From: Streptomyces sp. BK239
Lineage (GTDB): Bacteria; Actinomycetota; Actinomycetes; Streptomycetales; Streptomycetaceae
Length of the DNA stretch: 64,000 nt
Direction of reading: 5' to 3'
Assembly: GCF_004217285.1 (NCBI RefSeq)
Contig: NZ_SHKS01000012.1
Location: 52,984-116,983, forward strand
The position numbers were made by a program, and so were the translations under genes. The notes under the pieces are model-generated. The model saw nothing but the letters and a program-made list of their open reading frames with translations. It had not been told where the DNA came from and did no database searches. Every line of letters begins with the position of its first letter. Position 1 is the stretch's first letter. Of the stretch, positions 56,032 through 64,000 are shown in pieces.

Positions 56032-57407
56032 CGTCCCACGGCTCCAAGGCGACGGCCCGCACCTCCACCAAGGCGCGGGCCGTCGCCCGTACCCAAACCC
56101 TCATCAAGGGCGACGACGGCATCGGCACGGTCCGCAAGACCACCCTCCCGGGCGGCCTTCGTATCGTCACCGAGACCCTCCCCTCGGTGCGCTCCGCGAC
56201 CTTCGGCATCTGGGCGCACGTCGGCTCCCGCGACGAGACGCCCGCGCTGAACGGCGCCACGCACTACCTGGAGCACCTGCTCTTCAAGGGCACCTCCCGC
56301 CGCAGCGCCCTGGACATCTCCGCCGCCGTGGACGCCGTCGGCGGCGAGATGAACGCGTTCACGGCCAAGGAGTACACGTGCTACTACGCGCGCGTGCTCG
56401 ACGCCGACCTGCCGCTCGCCATAGACGTCGTCTGCGACATGCTCACCGGCTCGCTGATCCGCGAGGAGGACGTCGACGTCGAGCGCGGCGCGATCCTCGA
56501 AGAGATCGCGATGACCGAGGACGACCCCGGCGACTGCGTGCACGACCTGTTCGCGTACACGATGTTCGGCGACAACCCCCTCGGACGCCCCGTCCTCGGC
56601 ACCGTCGACACGGTCAACGCCCTCACCGCCGACCGCATCCGCCGCTTCTACAAGAAGCACTACGACCCCACCCACCTCGTGGTCGCCGCGGCCGGCAACG
56701 TCGACCACAACAAGGTCGTACGCCAGGTCCGCGCCGCCTTCGAGAAGGCCGGCGCCCTCTCGGACCTCGACGCCGCCCCCGTCGCCCCCCGCGACGGACG
56801 GCGCGCCCTGCGCACCGCCGGCCGCGTGGAGCTGATCGGCCGCAAGACCGAGCAGGCCCACGTCGTCCTCGGAATGCCCGGCCTCGCCCGCACCGACGAC
56901 CGGCGCTGGGCGATGGGCGTCCTGAACACCGCGCTCGGCGGAGGCATGTCCTCGCGCCTCTTCCAGGAGGTCCGCGAGAAGCGCGGCCTGGCCTACAGCG
57001 TGTACTCGTACACCTCCGGCTTCGCCGACTGCGGCCTGTTCGGCGTGTACGCCGGCTGCCGGCCCAGCCAGGTGCACGACGTGCTGAAGATCTGCCGCGA
57101 CGAACTCGACCACGTCGCCGAGCACGGCCTGTCCGACGACGAGATCGCCCGCGCCATCGGCCAGCTCAGGGGCTCCACCGTGCTCGGCCTGGAGGACACC
57201 GGTGCGCTCATGAACCGCATCGGCAAGAGTGAGCTGTGCTGGGGCGAGCAGATGTCCGTCGACGAGATGCTGACCCGGATAGCGGCCGTCACCCCGGACG
57301 AGGTCCGCGCGGTGGCCCGCGACGTCCTGGGGCGGCGCCCCTCGCTGTCGGTCATCGGCCCGCTCAAGGACAAGCAGGCCTCCCGCCTGCACGAGGCCGT
57401 GGCCTGA
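56028..57407 (+). CDS. M16 family zinc peptidase
   Basis: 459-residue pitrilysin-type peptidase. The inverted zinc motif is HYLEHLLFKG (H-x-x-E-H), with the distal Glu in VDVERGAILEEIAMTEDDP. The second half (about 240-440) is the non-catalytic M16 domain (FQEVREKRGLAYSVYSY). It is cytoplasmic, with no signal peptide. GTG 56028 overlaps the pnp stop, so the two are coupled, an order conserved in actinobacteria. Substrate unknown. Confidence 0.92.
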   Translation: MTSHGSKATARTSTKARAVARTQTLIKGDDGIGTVRKTTLPGGLRIVTETLPSVRSATFGIWAHVGSRDETPALNGATHYLEHLLFKGTSRRSALDISAAVDAVGGEMNAFTAKEYTCYYARVLDADLPLAIDVVCDMLTGSLIREEDVDVERGAILEEIAMTEDDPGDCVHDLFAYTMFGDNPLGRPVLGTVDTVNALTADRIRRFYKKHYDPTHLVVAAAGNVDHNKVVRQVRAAFEKAGALSDLDAAPVAPRDGRRALRTAGRVELIGRKTEQAHVVLGMPGLARTDDRRWAMGVLNTALGGGMSSRLFQEVREKRGLAYSVYSYTSGFADCGLFGVYAGCRPSQVHDVLKICRDELDHVAEHGLSDDEIARAIGQLRGSTVLGLEDTGALMNRIGKSELCWGEQMSVDEMLTRIAAVTPDEVRAVARDVLGRRPSLSVIGPLKDKQASRLHEAVA

Positions 57408-57466
57408 CACCCCGCTCCGGCCACGGCGGACATCCTCGGAAGTCACCTTCGGTAAGGAAGCAAGAC

Positions 57467-58219
57467 ATGAGCAAGCTGCGCGTGGCGGTCCTCGGCGCAC
57501 AGGGCCGCATCGGTTCCGAGGCGGTCCGGGCGGTCGAGGCCGCCGAGGACATGGAGCTGGTGGCCGCCCTGAGCCGGGGCGACAAACTGGAGACCCTGGC
57601 GGAGACCGGTGCCCAGGTCGCCGTCGAACTGACGACCCCGGGCTCGGTCATGGGCAACCTCGACTTCTGCGTACGGCACGGCATCCACGCCGTGGTCGGC
57701 ACCACGGGCTGGACCGACGAGCGGCTCGCGCAGCTCAAGGGCTGGCTGGCGCAGTCCCCGGAGACCGGCGTGCTCATCGCGCCGAACTTCTCCATCGGCG
57801 CCGTGCTGACCATGAAGTTCGCGCAGATCGCCGCGCCCTGGTTCGAGTCGGTCGAGGTCGTGGAGCTGCACCACCCGAACAAGGTGGACGCCCCCTCCGG
57901 CACCGCCACGCGCACCGCCCAGCTCATCGCCGAGGCCCGCCGCGCGGCCGGCTCCGCCCCCGCCCCCGACGCCACCACGAGCGCCCTGGACGGCGCCCGC
58001 GGCGCGGACGTCGACGGCGTCCCCGTCCACGCCGTGCGGCTGCGCGGCCTCCTCGCCCACCAGGAGGTCCTGCTGGGCGGCGAGGGCGAGACCCTGACCG
58101 TCCGGCACGACTCCCTGCACCACACCAGCTTCATGCCCGGCATCCTGCTGGGCGCCCGCCGGGTGGTGTCGACCCCGGGCCTCACCTTCGGCCTGGAACA
58201 CTTCCTCGACCTGAACTGA
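57467..58219 (+). CDS. dapB: 4-hydroxy-tetrahydrodipicolinate reductase
   Basis: 250-residue lysine/diaminopimelate pathway enzyme using NAD(P)H. VAVLGAQGRIGSEAVRAVE binds the cofactor and ELHHPNKVDAPSGTATRTAQ is the substrate/catalytic signature. ATG 57467 follows AAGGAAG; the long open frame before it is a shadow. It is about 2.6 kb from dapA, which makes its substrate. Confidence 0.96.
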   Translation: MSKLRVAVLGAQGRIGSEAVRAVEAAEDMELVAALSRGDKLETLAETGAQVAVELTTPGSVMGNLDFCVRHGIHAVVGTTGWTDERLAQLKGWLAQSPETGVLIAPNFSIGAVLTMKFAQIAAPWFESVEVVELHHPNKVDAPSGTATRTAQLIAEARRAAGSAPAPDATTSALDGARGADVDGVPVHAVRLRGLLAHQEVLLGGEGETLTVRHDSLHHTSFMPGILLGARRVVSTPGLTFGLEHFLDLN

Positions 58220-58230
58220 GTCCCACCGTC

Positions 58231-58674
58231 ATGCGCGCCAAGCTCTCCTACGCCCTCACGGCCGCCGTCCTGGTCTTCTACTTCGTCCTGGTCGGCAGCC
58301 GCGGCGTCATGCTCATCCGGGCCGGCACGCTGCTGACCGTCACGTTCGGGGTGGCGGTGCTGATCCTGCCGGTCATCGGCGTGTGGTTCCTGTGGAAGAA
58401 CACCCAGTTCGTCCGCAGGGCCAACCAGCTCGCCGCCGAACTCGACGCCGAGGGCGGTCTGCCCGTCGACGAGCTGGAGCGCACCCCCAGCGGCCGTATC
58501 GACCGCGACTCCGCCGACGCGGTGTTCGCCCGCCGCAAGGCCGAGACGGAGGACGCCCCCGACGACTGGCGCAGCTGGTTCCGCCTCGCCGTCGCCTACC
58601 ACGACGCCCGTGACACCCCGCGGGCCCGCAAGGCGATGCAACGGGCGATCACGCTGCACCAGGCGTCACGCTGA
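58231..58674 (+). CDS. Small membrane protein with TPR-like tail
   Basis: 147 residues. Two helices at about 8-27 and 31-55 (LTAAVLVFYFVLVGSRGVML; LLTVTFGVAVLILPVIGVWFLW) precede a cytoplasmic tail. The end (DDWRSWFRLAVAYHDARDTPRARKAMQRAITLH) resembles one tetratricopeptide unit. It starts 11 bp after dapB and is probably co-transcribed. Function unknown. Confidence 0.78.
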   Translation: MRAKLSYALTAAVLVFYFVLVGSRGVMLIRAGTLLTVTFGVAVLILPVIGVWFLWKNTQFVRRANQLAAELDAEGGLPVDELERTPSGRIDRDSADAVFARRKAETEDAPDDWRSWFRLAVAYHDARDTPRARKAMQRAITLHQASR

Positions 58675-58709
58675 CGCACGGCGGCCCGACCGTCCCGACG
58701 CACACAAGC

Positions 58710-58748
58710 GCGGGCCCGGCCCACGTCGATGACGCCGGCCGGGCCCGC
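58710..58748. terminator. Terminator between the TPR-like and PH-domain genes
   Basis: GCGGGCCCGGCC (58710-58721) and its complement (58737-58748) form a perfect 12-bp stem. Confidence 0.8.
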
Positions 58749-58768
58749 CGCTTGCCCGTGAAGATCCC

Positions 58769-59323
58769 TCAGGGCTGCCGGTACTCGTCGGCCCACGCCT
58801 CGACCGTGTCCGCCGCCCGGTCGAACGCCTCGATCCGACCCAGGAAGTCCGCCCCGTGCGTGGTCAGCAACGGCACGGCGTCCTGCGGGGACCCGTCCCG
58901 GCGTACGAGCGTCAGGGCCTGGCCCTGCAGCGTCCGCGGCAGCCCCAGCCAGCGCACCGGCTGCTGCACGGTGCGCACGGACGCGACCTGGTTCCAGGTC
59001 ACCGTGCGGGTCACGAGGAACCTCACGTGCCGCAGCCCGCGCTCGCTCACCCACACGCCCATCCGCAGCAGCCGCAGCGCGGCGGCGATCACCAGCAGCG
59101 AGAGTCCGAACACCGTACCGGCCTCGCTCGGCGAGCCGGTCAGCGCGATCACCACCGCGGCGAGCAGCACGTACGAGGCGATCAGCAGACTCAGCGCGGC
59201 CACGGCGACCCGCCAGGGCCCGGGACGGTAGGGGCGCCGCCAGCGTTCACGGTCCTCGAAGGGCAACGCGACGTCGTCCGCTGCCTCGGATGCGCGGTCG
59301 GCCGTCAGGAAGGGCAGGGGCAC
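58769..59323 (-). CDS. PH-domain-like membrane protein
   Basis: 184 residues. Two helices (WRVAVAALSLLIASYVLLAAVVIAL; GTVFGLSLLVIAAALRLLRMG) are followed by a bacterial PH-like domain (VWVSERGLRHVRFLVTRTVTWNQVASVRTVQQPVRWLG) and a short helix. GTG 59323 follows GAGGA. Function unknown; such domains often bind membranes or partner proteins. Confidence 0.78.
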   Translation of the reverse strand: MPLPFLTADRASEAADDVALPFEDRERWRRPYRPGPWRVAVAALSLLIASYVLLAAVVIALTGSPSEAGTVFGLSLLVIAAALRLLRMGVWVSERGLRHVRFLVTRTVTWNQVASVRTVQQPVRWLGLPRTLQGQALTLVRRDGSPQDAVPLLTTHGADFLGRIEAFDRAADTVEAWADEYRQP

Positions 59324-59414
59324 GGCTGGTCCTCACTCGATCCATGCTGGGGCTGTGCCCGGTGAGGTTATCCGCCTGTGTCCCCGCTCACCACCTGCGG
59401 GGGGCCGGATGGTG

Positions 59415-59660
59415 TCAGCGCCCCTCGGAGCTCTGCGAGGCCTGGGACTGCTGGGACGGTGCGGTGTGGTCCAGGCTCAGCGCCGGCATCCCGATGACCA
59501 GGGCGCCCACGAGCGCGGCCACGATGGTGACCGCCAGGAGCCAGCGCCCAGCTATCTGTCCGGCGGAGGACGGCTCGGGCGGCGGAGGGGCCACGTTACT
59601 GCGGAACGTGTCGGCTTCGGCGACGAAGGCGAAGGGGACGGGCTCGCGCCGACGGGACAT
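59415..59660 (-). CDS. Small single-pass membrane protein
   Basis: 81 residues: basic MSRRREPVPF, a Pro-rich stretch, one helix (WLLAVTIVAALVGALVIGM, about 42-60) and a Gln/Ser tail. ATG 59660 follows AGGAAG. A long open frame continues upstream, but the start here has the site and hydrophobic layout. Function unknown. It is divergent from thyX. Confidence 0.7.
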   Translation of the reverse strand: MSRRREPVPFAFVAEADTFRSNVAPPPPEPSSAGQIAGRWLLAVTIVAALVGALVIGMPALSLDHTAPSQQSQASQSSEGR

Positions 59661-59700
59661 GGTGGGTTCTTCCTCCCTGGGTAGACGAACTGCGTGACCG

Positions 59701-59739
59701 AGTGGACGCCGCCACCGATGACGAGTGGACGCTGCCACT
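59701..59739. promoter_or_regulatory. Two tandem AGTGG-N6-CCAC dyads
   Basis: AGTGGACGCCGCCACC (59701-59716) and AGTGGACGCTGCCACT (59724-59739) are near-identical inverted repeats 23 bp apart (two helical turns), 41 bp before the small membrane protein and 180 bp before thyX. They look like a paired operator. Confidence 0.55.
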
Positions 59740-59918
59740 GATTCAGACGAGCGGGTGCCCGAAAAGGTGCCCCATGTCACGAGACTTCCGGGAAAAAATT
59801 CTCGCGGCGGGCCATCGGCCGCCCGAGTGCCCCGGCCCGCCCGCCCGCCGCGGACCCCCGTAGAGTTGGCGCCGCTCGCAAGCCGCTCCTGGAACGCCCC
59901 TGGAAGGACCTCCGCACC

Positions 59919-60659
59919 GTGACCGACAGGCCCGCCGACGACACCAAGATCCACCTTCGCAGCGACGTCACCGTCGAGCTGGTCAAGCACAGCGCGTCCG
60001 ACTCCGACGTGCTGTGGGCCGCCCGTGTCTCCACCGCCGGCGAGCAGTCCCTGGACGAGCTGCAGAAAGACCCGGAGCGCTCGAAGGGCCTGATCAACTA
60101 CCTGATGCGGGACCGCCACGGCAGCCCCTTCGAGCACAACTCGATGACCTTCTTCATCAGCGCCCCGATCTTCGTCTTCCGCGAGTTCATGCGGCACCGC
60201 GTGGGCTGGTCCTACAACGAGGAGAGCGGCCGCTACCGCGAGCTCCAGCCCGTCTTCTACGTCCCCGACGCCTCCCGCAAGCTCGTCCAGCAGGGCCGGC
60301 CCGGCAAGTACGTCTTCGTCGAGGGCACCGAGGACCAGCAGGAGCTCGTGGCCCGCACCATGGAGGACTCCTACCGGCAGGCCTACGAGGCCTACCAGGA
60401 GATGCTCGCCGCCGGCGTCGCCCGCGAGGTCGCCCGCGCGGTGCTCCCCGTGGGCCTGTTCTCCTCGATGTACGCCACCTGCAACGCGCGCTCCCTGATG
60501 CACTTCCTCGGCCTGCGCACCCAGCACGAGCTGGCGAAGGTCCCGTCCTTCCCGCAGCGGGAGATCGAGATGGTGGGCGAGCGGATGGAGGCCGAGTGGG
60601 CGAGCCTCATGCCCCTCACCCACGCCGCTTTCAACGCCAACGGCCGTGTCGCCCCTTGA
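59919..60659 (+). CDS. thyX: Flavin-dependent thymidylate synthase
   Basis: 246-residue FAD enzyme making dTMP from dUMP with methylenetetrahydrofolate and NADPH. The ThyX signature is RHRVGWSYNEESGRYREL (RHRxxSxNExSxR with one extra residue pattern as in actinobacteria); the dUMP-binding SRxxRHRxG part and LPVGLFSSMYATCNARSLMHFLGLR are also present. The start is GTG 59919, with GGAAGG upstream. Confidence 0.95.
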   Translation: MTDRPADDTKIHLRSDVTVELVKHSASDSDVLWAARVSTAGEQSLDELQKDPERSKGLINYLMRDRHGSPFEHNSMTFFISAPIFVFREFMRHRVGWSYNEESGRYRELQPVFYVPDASRKLVQQGRPGKYVFVEGTEDQQELVARTMEDSYRQAYEAYQEMLAAGVAREVARAVLPVGLFSSMYATCNARSLMHFLGLRTQHELAKVPSFPQREIEMVGERMEAEWASLMPLTHAAFNANGRVAP

Positions 60660-60711
60660 CCGCCTCGCAGCGGGAGACGTATGTGCGGATCAGCCGCGCG
60701 AAGTGTCCGTA

Positions 60712-60741
60712 TTGCGGCATTTAGAGAAGTTCATCTAGCCT
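60712..60741 (+). promoter_or_regulatory. Candidate sigma-70-type promoter before dapA
   Basis: TTGCGG (60712-60717), an 18-bp AT-rich spacer and TAGCCT (60736-60741). It is one of the few AT-rich stretches in this area. A start near 60748 would place the next hairpin at the mRNA 5' end. Confidence 0.5.
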
Positions 60742-60752
60742 GATCAAACGGA

Positions 60753-60790
60753 CCCGGCACTGCTTGAACCCCCGAGCAGGCAGTGCCGGG
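60753..60790. terminator. Hairpin between thyX and dapA
   Basis: CCCGGCACTGC (60753-60763) pairs with GCAGTGCCGGG (60780-60790). It may end thyX or form a 5' leader stem of dapA. Confidence 0.6.
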
Positions 60791-60863
60791 CTCCACATTT
60801 GTCCCGACTTGCCGCCTGCCCCGAGGGCAGACCCCGCCCTGAGCAACGAGTAGCGTGTTACCC

Positions 60864-61763
60864 ATGGCTCCGACCTCCACTCCGCAGACCCCCTTCGGGC
60901 GGGTCCTCACCGCCATGGTCACGCCCTTCACGGCGGACGGCGCACTCGACCTCGACGGCGCTCAGCGGCTCGCCACCCACCTGGTGGACGCAGGCAACGA
61001 CGGCCTGATCGTCAACGGCACCACCGGCGAGTCCCCCACGACCACCGACGCGGAGAAAGCGGACCTGGTACGAGCCGTCCTGGAGGCCGTCGGAGACCGG
61101 GCCCACATCGTGGCCGGCGTCGGCACCAACAACACCCACCACAGCATCCAGCTGGCGCGCGCGGCGCAGCAGGCGGGCGCACACGGCCTCCTGGTCGTCA
61201 CCCCGTACTACAACAAGCCCCCGCAAGAGGGCCTCTACCGCCACTTCACGACCGTCGCCGACGCCACCGAGCTGCCGGTCATGCTCTACGACATCCCCGG
61301 CCGCAGCGGCGTCCCGATCAACACCGAGACGCTCGTCCGCCTCGCCGCCCACCCGCGCATCGTCGCCAACAAGGACGCCAAGGGCGACCTCGGCCGCGCC
61401 AGCTGGGCCATCGCCCAGTCCGGCCTCGCCTGGTACTCCGGCGACGACATGCTCAACCTGCCGCTGCTCTCCGTCGGCGCGGTCGGCTTCGTCTCCGTCG
61501 TCGGCCATGTCGTCACCCCGGACCTGCGCGCCCTCGTCGACGCCTTCACCGCCGGCGACGTCCAGAAGGCCACGGAGATCCACCAGAAGCTGCTCCCCGT
61601 CTACACCGGCATGTTCCGGACGCAGGGCGTCATGACCACGAAGGCCGCGCTCGCCCTCCAGGGCCTGCCCGCCGGACCGCTGCGGGCGCCCCTGGTGGAA
61701 CTCACCGCGGAAGAGACCGAGCAGCTCAAGATCGATCTTGCCGCGGGCGGGGTACAGCTCTGA
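60864..61763 (+). CDS. dapA: 4-hydroxy-tetrahydrodipicolinate synthase
   Basis: 299-residue TIM-barrel lyase, first step of the diaminopimelate/lysine branch. TGESPTTTDAEK, VTPYYNKPPQEGLYRHF and the Schiff-base lysine in IVANKDAKGDLG (ANKDA) define the family. I chose ATG 60864; no ribosome binding site precedes it, and an in-frame GTG lies nine bases upstream. The lack of a site hints at leaderless translation from a closer promoter. Confidence 0.94.
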   Translation: MAPTSTPQTPFGRVLTAMVTPFTADGALDLDGAQRLATHLVDAGNDGLIVNGTTGESPTTTDAEKADLVRAVLEAVGDRAHIVAGVGTNNTHHSIQLARAAQQAGAHGLLVVTPYYNKPPQEGLYRHFTTVADATELPVMLYDIPGRSGVPINTETLVRLAAHPRIVANKDAKGDLGRASWAIAQSGLAWYSGDDMLNLPLLSVGAVGFVSVVGHVVTPDLRALVDAFTAGDVQKATEIHQKLLPVYTGMFRTQGVMTTKAALALQGLPAGPLRAPLVELTAEETEQLKIDLAAGGVQL

Positions 61764-61858
61764 CATCGGACTTCACAACTGAACACCGCACAACTGAATA
61801 CGGCAGGCCACCGGTGCCTGCACATCACAACGACAACTGCTTCTGCACGAACGTCATA

Positions 61859-61888
61859 CGCGCCACGTGCCCACCGGTACGTGGCGCG
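61859..61888 (+). promoter_or_regulatory. 5' leader hairpin of the RNase J gene
   Basis: CGCGCCACGT (61859-61868) pairs with ACGTGGCGCG (61879-61888) around a 10-base loop, ending 19 bases before the TTG start and just before its GAGGAG. It could hide or expose the site or be an RNase J target. Confidence 0.55.
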
Positions 61889-61907
61889 CATGGTTGAGGA
61901 GAGTCTT

Positions 61908-63593
61908 TTGAGTCATCCGCACCCCGAACTGGGCCCGCCCCCGCCGCTTCCCGAAGGGGGTCTGCGGGTCACCCCGCTCGGCGGCCTCGGCGAGATCGGC
62001 CGCAACATGACGGTCATGGAGTACGGCGGCCGTCTTCTGATCGTCGACTGCGGAGTGCTCTTCCCCGAGGAGGAGCAGCCCGGAATCGACCTGATCCTGC
62101 CGGACTTCTCGTCCATCCGGGACCGCCTCGACGCCGTCGAGGGCATCGTCCTCACCCACGGCCACGAGGACCACATCGGCGCCGTCCCCTACCTCCTGCG
62201 GGAGAAGCCGGACATCCCGCTGATCGGCTCCAAGCTGACCCTCGCCCTGATCGAGGCCAAGCTCCAGGAGCACCGCATCCGCCCCTACACCCTCGAGGTG
62301 GCCGAGGGGAACCGCGAGCGCATCGGCCCGTTCGACTGCGAGTTCATCGCCGTCAACCACTCCATCCCCGACGCCCTCGCCGTGGCCGTCCGCACGCCGG
62401 CCGGCATGGTGGTCCACACCGGCGACTTCAAGATGGACCAGCTTCCGCTGGACAACCGCCTCACGGACCTGCACGCGTTCGCGCGCCTGAGCGAAGAGGG
62501 CATCGACCTGCTTCTCTCCGACTCGACGAACGCCGAGGTCCCCGGGTTCGTCCCGCCGGAGCGGGAGATCTCCAACGTCCTGCGCCAGGTCTTCGCGAAC
62601 GCCCGGAAGCGCATCATCGTGGCGAGCTTCGCGAGCCATGTCCACCGCATCCAGCAGATCCTGGACGCGGCGCACGAGTACGGCCGCCGGGTCGCCTTCG
62701 TCGGCCGCTCGATGGTCCGCAACATGGGCATCGCCCGGGACCTCGGCTATCTGAAGATCCCGCCGGGCCTGGTCGTCGACGTCAGGAGCCTGGACGACCT
62801 GCCGGACCACGAGGTGGTCCTGGTCTGCACGGGTTCCCAGGGCGAACCGATGGCCGCCCTGTCCCGGATGGCCAACCGCGACCACCAGATCCGCATCGTC
62901 GACGGCGACACGGTGATCCTGGCGTCGTCGCTCATCCCCGGCAACGAGAACGCGGTCTACCGCGTGATCAACGGCCTGACGCGCTGGGGCGCGAACGTCG
63001 TCCACAAGGGCAACGCCAAGGTGCACGTCTCGGGCCACGCCTCCGCGGGCGAGCTCCTGTACTTCTACAACATCTGCCGGCCGAAGAACCTGATGCCGGT
63101 CCACGGCGAGTGGCGCCATCTGCGGGCCAACGCCGAGCTGGGCGCCATGACCGGCGTTCCGCACGACCGCATCGTCATCGCCGAGGACGGCGTCGTCGTC
63201 GACCTCGTCGAAGGCAAGGCGAAGATCGCGGGCAAGGTCCAGGCGGGGTACGTGTACGTCGACGGCCTCTCGGTCGGCGACGTGGGCGAGCCCGCCCTGA
63301 AGGACCGGAAGATCCTGGGCGACGAGGGCATCATCTCCGTCTTCGTGGTCATGGACTCCTCGACCGGCAAGATCACCGGTGGCCCGCACGTCCAGGCCCG
63401 CGGTTCCGGCATCGAGGACTCGGCCTTCGCGGACGTCATCCCGAAGATCACCGAAGTCCTGGAGCGCTCGGCTCAGGACGGCGTGGTGGAACCCCACCAG
63501 CTGCAGCAGCTCATCCGCCGCACCCTGGGCAAGTGGGTCTCGGACTCCTACCGACGCCGGCCGATGATCCTCCCGGTCGTCGTGGAGGTCTGA
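61908..63593 (+). CDS. rnj: Ribonuclease J
   Basis: 561-residue metallo-beta-lactamase/beta-CASP ribonuclease with endo- and 5'-exonuclease activity on mRNA and rRNA precursors. LTHGHEDHIGA holds the zinc ligands; DFKMDQLPLD, SDSTNAEVPGF, SFASHVHRIQQI and SGHASAGELLYFY complete the catalytic core, and a C-terminal domain follows. TTG 61908, 6 bases after GAGGAGA, begins SHPHPELGPP and gives the length reported for Streptomyces RNase J; an upstream in-frame ATG at 61881 lacks a site. It lies just before an rRNA operon. Confidence 0.95.
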   Translation: MSHPHPELGPPPPLPEGGLRVTPLGGLGEIGRNMTVMEYGGRLLIVDCGVLFPEEEQPGIDLILPDFSSIRDRLDAVEGIVLTHGHEDHIGAVPYLLREKPDIPLIGSKLTLALIEAKLQEHRIRPYTLEVAEGNRERIGPFDCEFIAVNHSIPDALAVAVRTPAGMVVHTGDFKMDQLPLDNRLTDLHAFARLSEEGIDLLLSDSTNAEVPGFVPPEREISNVLRQVFANARKRIIVASFASHVHRIQQILDAAHEYGRRVAFVGRSMVRNMGIARDLGYLKIPPGLVVDVRSLDDLPDHEVVLVCTGSQGEPMAALSRMANRDHQIRIVDGDTVILASSLIPGNENAVYRVINGLTRWGANVVHKGNAKVHVSGHASAGELLYFYNICRPKNLMPVHGEWRHLRANAELGAMTGVPHDRIVIAEDGVVVDLVEGKAKIAGKVQAGYVYVDGLSVGDVGEPALKDRKILGDEGIISVFVVMDSSTGKITGGPHVQARGSGIEDSAFADVIPKITEVLERSAQDGVVEPHQLQQLIRRTLGKWVSDSYRRRPMILPVVVEV

Positions 63594-63634
63594 CGGACCG
63601 TCCGGTCCGCCAACGGCCCTCAGGGCGCGTGCAC

Positions 63635-63678
63635 CTGGAGCGGAGCCCCTCGATTTGCATCGGGGCGCTCCGCTCCAG
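63635..63678 (+). terminator. Strong terminator after RNase J
   Basis: A nearly perfect stem of about 19 bp (63635-63654 with 63659-63678) with a 4-base loop. It insulates the rRNA promoters. Confidence 0.85.
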
Positions 63679-64000
63679 TACGTTTACGGCTCCGCCTGAA
63701 CGGGAACCCAGCCGCCTCGTGCGTGTCTGGACCACTCCCCGGAGGGGCCGGGAAATCCGACTCAGAACTTCTGATAAAGTCGGAACCGCCGGAAAGGAAA
63801 CCGCGAAACAAAAGCGGGAACCTGGAAAGCACCGAGGAAATCGGATCGGAAAAAGATCTGATAGAGTCGGAAACGCAAGACCGAAGGGAAGCGCCCGGAG
63901 GAAAACCACGAGAGAGTCTCTCGGGTGAGTACAAAGGAAGCGTCCGTTCCTTGAGAACTCAACAGCGTGCCAAAAATCAACGCCAGATATGTTGATACCC
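63679..64000 (+). promoter_or_regulatory. rRNA operon promoter and leader region
   Basis: The segment is far less GC-rich than its neighbours. It carries two copies of CTGATARAGTCGGAA, at 63771 and 63858, with -10-like TAAAGT (63775-63780) and TAGAGT (63862-63867), as in the tandem rrn promoters of Streptomyces. The end, CCTTGAGAACTCAACAGCGT near 63950, matches the conserved actinobacterial leader before 16S rRNA, including the antitermination/processing region. The 16S gene itself lies outside the window. Confidence 0.88.

Overview
This is a high-GC actinobacterial chromosome segment, almost certainly Streptomyces. GTG and TTG starts with AGGAG-type ribosome binding sites are common, genes are often joined by ATGA/GTGA overlaps, and terminators are long GC-rich hairpins without T-tracts. 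The gene order (gabT, dxr-M50 protease-ispG, proS, rimP-nusA-ylxR-infB-rbfA-truB-ribF, bldB-like gene, rpsO-pnp-dapB-thyX-dapA-RNase J) is the conserved Streptomyces core order. The window ends in the promoter and leader region of an rRNA operon; the 16S gene itself lies beyond the right edge.

Layout. 1-5.2 kb: a membrane protein cut by the window edge, GABA aminotransferase, a PAP2-family membrane phosphatase coupled to an aldehyde dehydrogenase. 5.3-20.7 kb: a carbohydrate island best read as a xyloglucan utilisation locus. It has a secreted GH12 endoglucanase, a Tat-lipoprotein binding protein with two CUT1-type permeases, and cytoplasmic GH42 beta-galactosidase, GH95 (fucosidase family), GH31 alpha-xylosidase-like and GH3 beta-glucosidase-like enzymes. 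A LacI-family regulator completes it, and three exact and one near copy of the palindrome TCGAAGCGCTTCGA lie at the promoters. 21-29.9 kb: acyl-CoA dehydrogenase, the MEP-pathway genes dxr and ispG flanking a site-2 protease, and three GNAT acetyltransferases, with several short tandem repeats between genes. 30-45.6 kb: proS, a predicted pseudokinase, a ferritin-like protein with a lipoprotein, then the nusA-infB translation/transcription cluster, interrupted by a large protein that fuses a degenerate trypsin-like domain to a STAND-type NTPase. 45.65-46.8 kb: an intact IS630-family insertion sequence placed exactly at the ribF stop codon. 46.9-52.9 kb: a proline-rich MinD-like ATPase, a membrane-anchored PQQ-type beta-propeller protein and a BldB-like DUF397 protein. 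53.2-63.6 kb: rpsO, pnp, an M16 protease, dapB, thyX, dapA and RNase J. 63.6-64 kb: terminator and rRNA promoters.

How the parts work together. In the sugar island, only GH12 has a Sec signal and only the binding protein has a lipoprotein signal. This predicts cutting of the polymer outside, import of decorated oligosaccharides by an ABC transporter that must borrow its ATPase (none is encoded here; MsiK is the usual Streptomyces partner), and stepwise removal of fucose, galactose, xylose and glucose inside the cell. The rest is mainly housekeeping: isoprenoid precursors, lysine/diaminopimelate and thymidylate synthesis, translation initiation, ribosome maturation and RNA decay.

The most unusual items are the xyloglucan locus with its shared operator, three chained micro-ORFs before infB, a 38-bp duplication that created a 13-codon cistron between dxr and the M50 protease, the pseudokinase, the protease-like/NTPase fusion with Ser replaced by Ala, the insertion sequence that rebuilds the ribF stop codon, and paired dyads upstream of thyX. 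Functions are inferred from motifs read by eye; no database search was run.
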